A DNA stretch of 64,000 nt, from assembly GCF_022549675.1 (NCBI RefSeq), contig NZ_JAKZGR010000005.1, forward strand, positions 62,001 through 126,000, given 5' to 3'. The position numbers and the translations under genes are program-made. Of the stretch, positions 61,981-64,000 are shown one piece after another (positions within the stretch are counted from its first letter, which is position 1; each line of letters opens with the position of its first letter). A model generated the notes under the pieces. The model was given only the letters and a program-made list of their open reading frames with translations, ran no database searches and was not told the DNA's origin. This DNA is from Belliella kenyensis. GTDB lineage: Bacteria; Bacteroidota; Bacteroidia; Cytophagales; Cyclobacteriaceae.

Positions 61981-63166
61981 TGTCCATGGGAAATCTTTTA
62001 GGATCAATCAAATGGAGAAGCTTTTGAATAGCGATCTCTTTGTCGAAGTATTTCACAGCCAGTGATCTGGCATTTTTTTGATAGATCTTAATTTCCTCAG
62101 TTTGTATGAGTCTCTCGATTTCCGATAGTGTATTTTCAGGACTCTTGTTTCTATATAGAAGTCCAATTTTATTTTCTTTGCACAACTCATAAATCCAGCC
62201 TTTATGGTTGATGAGTATTGCTTTTCCAGCAGCGATAGCATCAAAAAACTTATTGGGGGAATTGGTTTTCAATACTGGAAGGTGCTCAAAAGAAATGAAT
62301 GCCATGTCTGAGATATCAAGGAGTTCTCGAACCTTTTCTTTACTACCGAAAGCAAAAAACTTCAAATTACTGAGGGAAAGTTTTGAAGCTAAAGACTTCA
62401 TTGCTTCTAGCTTGCTCCCCTTTCCCAAGATCACAAACTGAAAGGGTTTATTCTTTGACTCGGCATGTCTAGCCAATTCCAAAAATTCGTGTACTGCATT
62501 GACATCGCCTACTGCACCTGAATAAATAATAGTAAATTGATCGCTCAATCCATATTTATCTAATTGTATTTGTGATTTTTGATTTGGATAAAAGTACTCC
62601 GTGTCCGCTATATTAGGAATAATGGTAATGGGTGTATCAGTCTTTTTCCTCATATTATTGGCAATACCAGGAGACAAGGCAACACATTTTAGTGCGTGCT
62701 GATAGATTCGTTTTTCGAGTCTGTAAAGAAATGACTTTAGCAAAGGATTTCGAATGGCACCTACTTCTACTGGCGCATCAGGCCAAAGATCCCTCACTTC
62801 GAAAATAAATGGTAATGCAAACTTTCGCTTTGCCCATAAACCTATCATTCCAGTAGTCAAAGGAGTTGAAGTGATATACAAATAATCTGGACGAGGCAAT
62901 TTTTTAACTAAACGCATTGCATGAATAGCAAATTTCAAGAAAGCAATCACTCTCATACTGAATCCCCACTCCTGTCGGTAAGCTACTGGGAGATAATGGA
63001 CTCGGATACCTTCTATGATCTTCAAGTCATAAAATTTCTTATTGTGAGCTGTGATCATTTCTACTTCTACTCCAGCGTTGACCATACCTTTGGCTAAGTA
63101 ATATGACCTTATGGCGCCTCCATCTTCAGGGGTACAAAAATATTGATGGATGTAAATGACTTTCAT
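61949..63166 (-). CDS. Family 4-type glycosyltransferase
   Basis: This is a GT-B fold glycosyltransferase of 405 residues. The N-domain begins MKVIYIHQYFCTPEDGGAIR and contains VRDLWPDAPVEVGA. The C-domain has TIIYSGAVGDVNAVHEFLEL, VILGKGSKLEAMKSLA and the nucleotide-sugar-binding NSPNKFFDAIAAGKAILI. It probably adds a sugar in exopolysaccharide or O-antigen assembly. It overlaps gldB by 32 bp tail to tail and follows the asparagine synthetase gene by only 3 bp, so those two form an operon, possibly part of a polysaccharide locus beyond the window. Confidence 0.93.
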   Translation of the reverse strand: MKVIYIHQYFCTPEDGGAIRSYYLAKGMVNAGVEVEMITAHNKKFYDLKIIEGIRVHYLPVAYRQEWGFSMRVIAFLKFAIHAMRLVKKLPRPDYLYITSTPLTTGMIGLWAKRKFALPFIFEVRDLWPDAPVEVGAIRNPLLKSFLYRLEKRIYQHALKCVALSPGIANNMRKKTDTPITIIPNIADTEYFYPNQKSQIQLDKYGLSDQFTIIYSGAVGDVNAVHEFLELARHAESKNKPFQFVILGKGSKLEAMKSLASKLSLSNLKFFAFGSKEKVRELLDISDMAFISFEHLPVLKTNSPNKFFDAIAAGKAILINHKGWIYELCKENKIGLLYRNKSPENTLSEIERLIQTEEIKIYQKNARSLAVKYFDKEIAIQKLLHLIDPKRFPMDTSDAACIQIA

Positions 63167-63169
63167 GTT

Positions 63170-64000
63170 TCAAGATTTTATTTTGAGCCAAGATGCCAAG
63201 ATAAACATATTCCAAACCAATAAAAATTGGCGTCCCTCCACCTGCTCTGGTTGAGTACATAATTGATACATTTCTTCAGGAAAGTAGCTTCCCCATCTAT
63301 CTGCCATCATTTTGACTTCGTCATAGATCCAAATTCTGAATGCATCATCTTCGCCGATCCATTCTTGAAGAGGAAGTCCAAAACCAAATTTCTTTCTTTG
63401 AGCAATCATTTTCAAGCCTTTACTTTTTAAAGCTGATTTGATAGGTTTCTTTCCTGTGATAGGAATTAGCTCTCCTTCAGAAAGTTGAGTGATCCAATTT
63501 ACCAAATCCTTGTACAAATAGGGAGACCTCCCTTCTACCCCATGAGCCATACAGGCATTGTCATGTACTTTGAGCACGTCATTGGTTAGATAATAATTTC
63601 GGTCAAAAGCAAGCGCATCCTTGTAGAAATTGCCCGTGTCAGGATACCATCTTTGAGCTTGGGTGACATTGCTTTTTGGTAAATTTGACAAAGCCGCAAA
63701 ATTCATGAAAGAAATTCTTGGATCTGGATGAATGCCATTTACAAACTTTGAAATATTACTAGACAAAGGAAGTCTTTTCAAAAGGGGAAGAAAGAAAATC
63801 AAGAGCTTCTTATATTTCAAATAATTGAGCAATGCAGCGTGTCGCTGATATCCACCAAGCACTTCATCAGCTCCAGCTCCCGAAATCAATACACTGACAT
63901 GCTTTTTAGCTTCTTTGGCAATTAACCAAGTAAGTATACTCGCACTATCTCCTATTGGCTGATCTAAACTAGCAATGTATTCATTCCACGTATTCATGAT
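63170..64000 (-). CDS. Asparagine synthetase B-like, C-terminal part (cut by window edge)
   Basis: This is the ATP-pyrophosphatase synthetase domain of a glutamine-dependent asparagine synthetase. The visible 277 or so residues contain SVLISGAGADEVLGGYQRH near the edge, which holds the SGxGxDE motif, and later NACMAHGVEGRSPYLYKDLV. The N-terminal glutaminase domain lies outside the window. Such AsnB paralogues often sit in polysaccharide or O-antigen clusters and amidate sugars or other carboxylates. The glycosyltransferase 3 bp downstream supports that reading over plain asparagine supply. Confidence 0.92.
   Translation of the reverse strand: MMNTWNEYIASLDQPIGDSASILTWLIAKEAKKHVSVLISGAGADEVLGGYQRHAALLNYLKYKKLLIFFLPLLKRLPLSSNISKFVNGIHPDPRISFMNFAALSNLPKSNVTQAQRWYPDTGNFYKDALAFDRNYYLTNDVLKVHDNACMAHGVEGRSPYLYKDLVNWITQLSEGELIPITGKKPIKSALKSKGLKMIAQRKKFGFGLPLQEWIGEDDAFRIWIYDEVKMMADRWGSYFPEEMYQLCTQPEQVEGRQFLLVWNMFILASWLKIKS

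Noticed and set aside
1-64000. tRNA or rRNA genes
   Set aside because: No cloverleaf or rRNA segment was recognised on either strand, though a covariance search was not possible.

Overview
The window is a 64 kb stretch of a low-to-mid GC Bacteroidota chromosome, probably order Cytophagales near the Cyclobacteriaceae. The evidence is two TonB-dependent receptors with N-terminal carboxypeptidase-D-like domains plus a third receptor, the gliding lipoprotein GldB, DUF4221-type lipoproteins, AZTD-like and FAS1 lipoproteins, an almost complete absence of Shine-Dalgarno sequences, and promoter-like TAnnTTTG (-7) elements. Both window edges cut genes: secA on the left and an asparagine synthetase on the right. 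No tRNA, rRNA, CRISPR array, phage or complete insertion sequence was seen.

Layout. 0-13 kb is mostly housekeeping on the minus strand: secA, dapF, alanine racemase, an M20 amidohydrolase, a UbiA-like membrane protein and a SNF2 helicase. Plus-strand genes are interspersed: an exported superoxide dismutase lipoprotein, an unknown lipoprotein and a MazG-like pyrophosphohydrolase. 13-22 kb holds moxR, then a receptor / beta-helix lipoprotein / small lipoprotein operon, then a second receptor preceded by a small His/Cys-rich exoprotein. 22-29 kb is accessory: an AAA ATPase between two 114-bp direct repeats, unknown secreted proteins, and an arsenic operon (arsR, DUF6428-like, arsenate reductase-like phosphatase, ACR3 pump) laced with tandem repeats. 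29-32 kb holds a divergent TonB-domain protein and an AztD-like zinc-chaperone lipoprotein sharing a palindromic metal-regulator-type site, followed by an exported beta-carbonic anhydrase. 32-39 kb is a minus-strand cluster: two-component system, MgtC-like protein, MgtE magnesium channel, Omp85-like barrel and a lipoprotein. 39-43 kb has an endolysin-like M15 peptidase, rpiB, tatC and glyA. 43-50 kb is accessory: a truncated and a full DUF4221 lipoprotein, a class II Fic protein with palindromes in its promoter, a ZnuD-like receptor with a His-rich partner, and a ParDE toxin-antitoxin pair. 50-64 kb has transporters, RluE-type pseudouridine synthase, a BNR-fold lipoprotein with Cys/His motifs, an amidase, a sugar-kinase/sodium-symporter pair, FAS1, GldB, a glycosyltransferase and asparagine synthetase.

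The most interesting inferences are as follows. (1) A candidate zinc-uptake regulon is spread over two loci about 19 kb apart. The AztD-like/TonB-like promoter region and the His-rich protein/ZnuD-like receptor promoter share the half-site TTTGCAAC within near-palindromes. (2) A 148-153 bp MITE-like element occurs in three intergenic copies, with imperfect terminal inverted repeats and no transposase nearby. (3) Every short tandem repeat array but one has a 7-bp period, although the sequences differ. (4) The AAA ATPase gene is bracketed by direct repeats that each carry two hairpins. All functional calls come from reading the sequence, and no database search was run.
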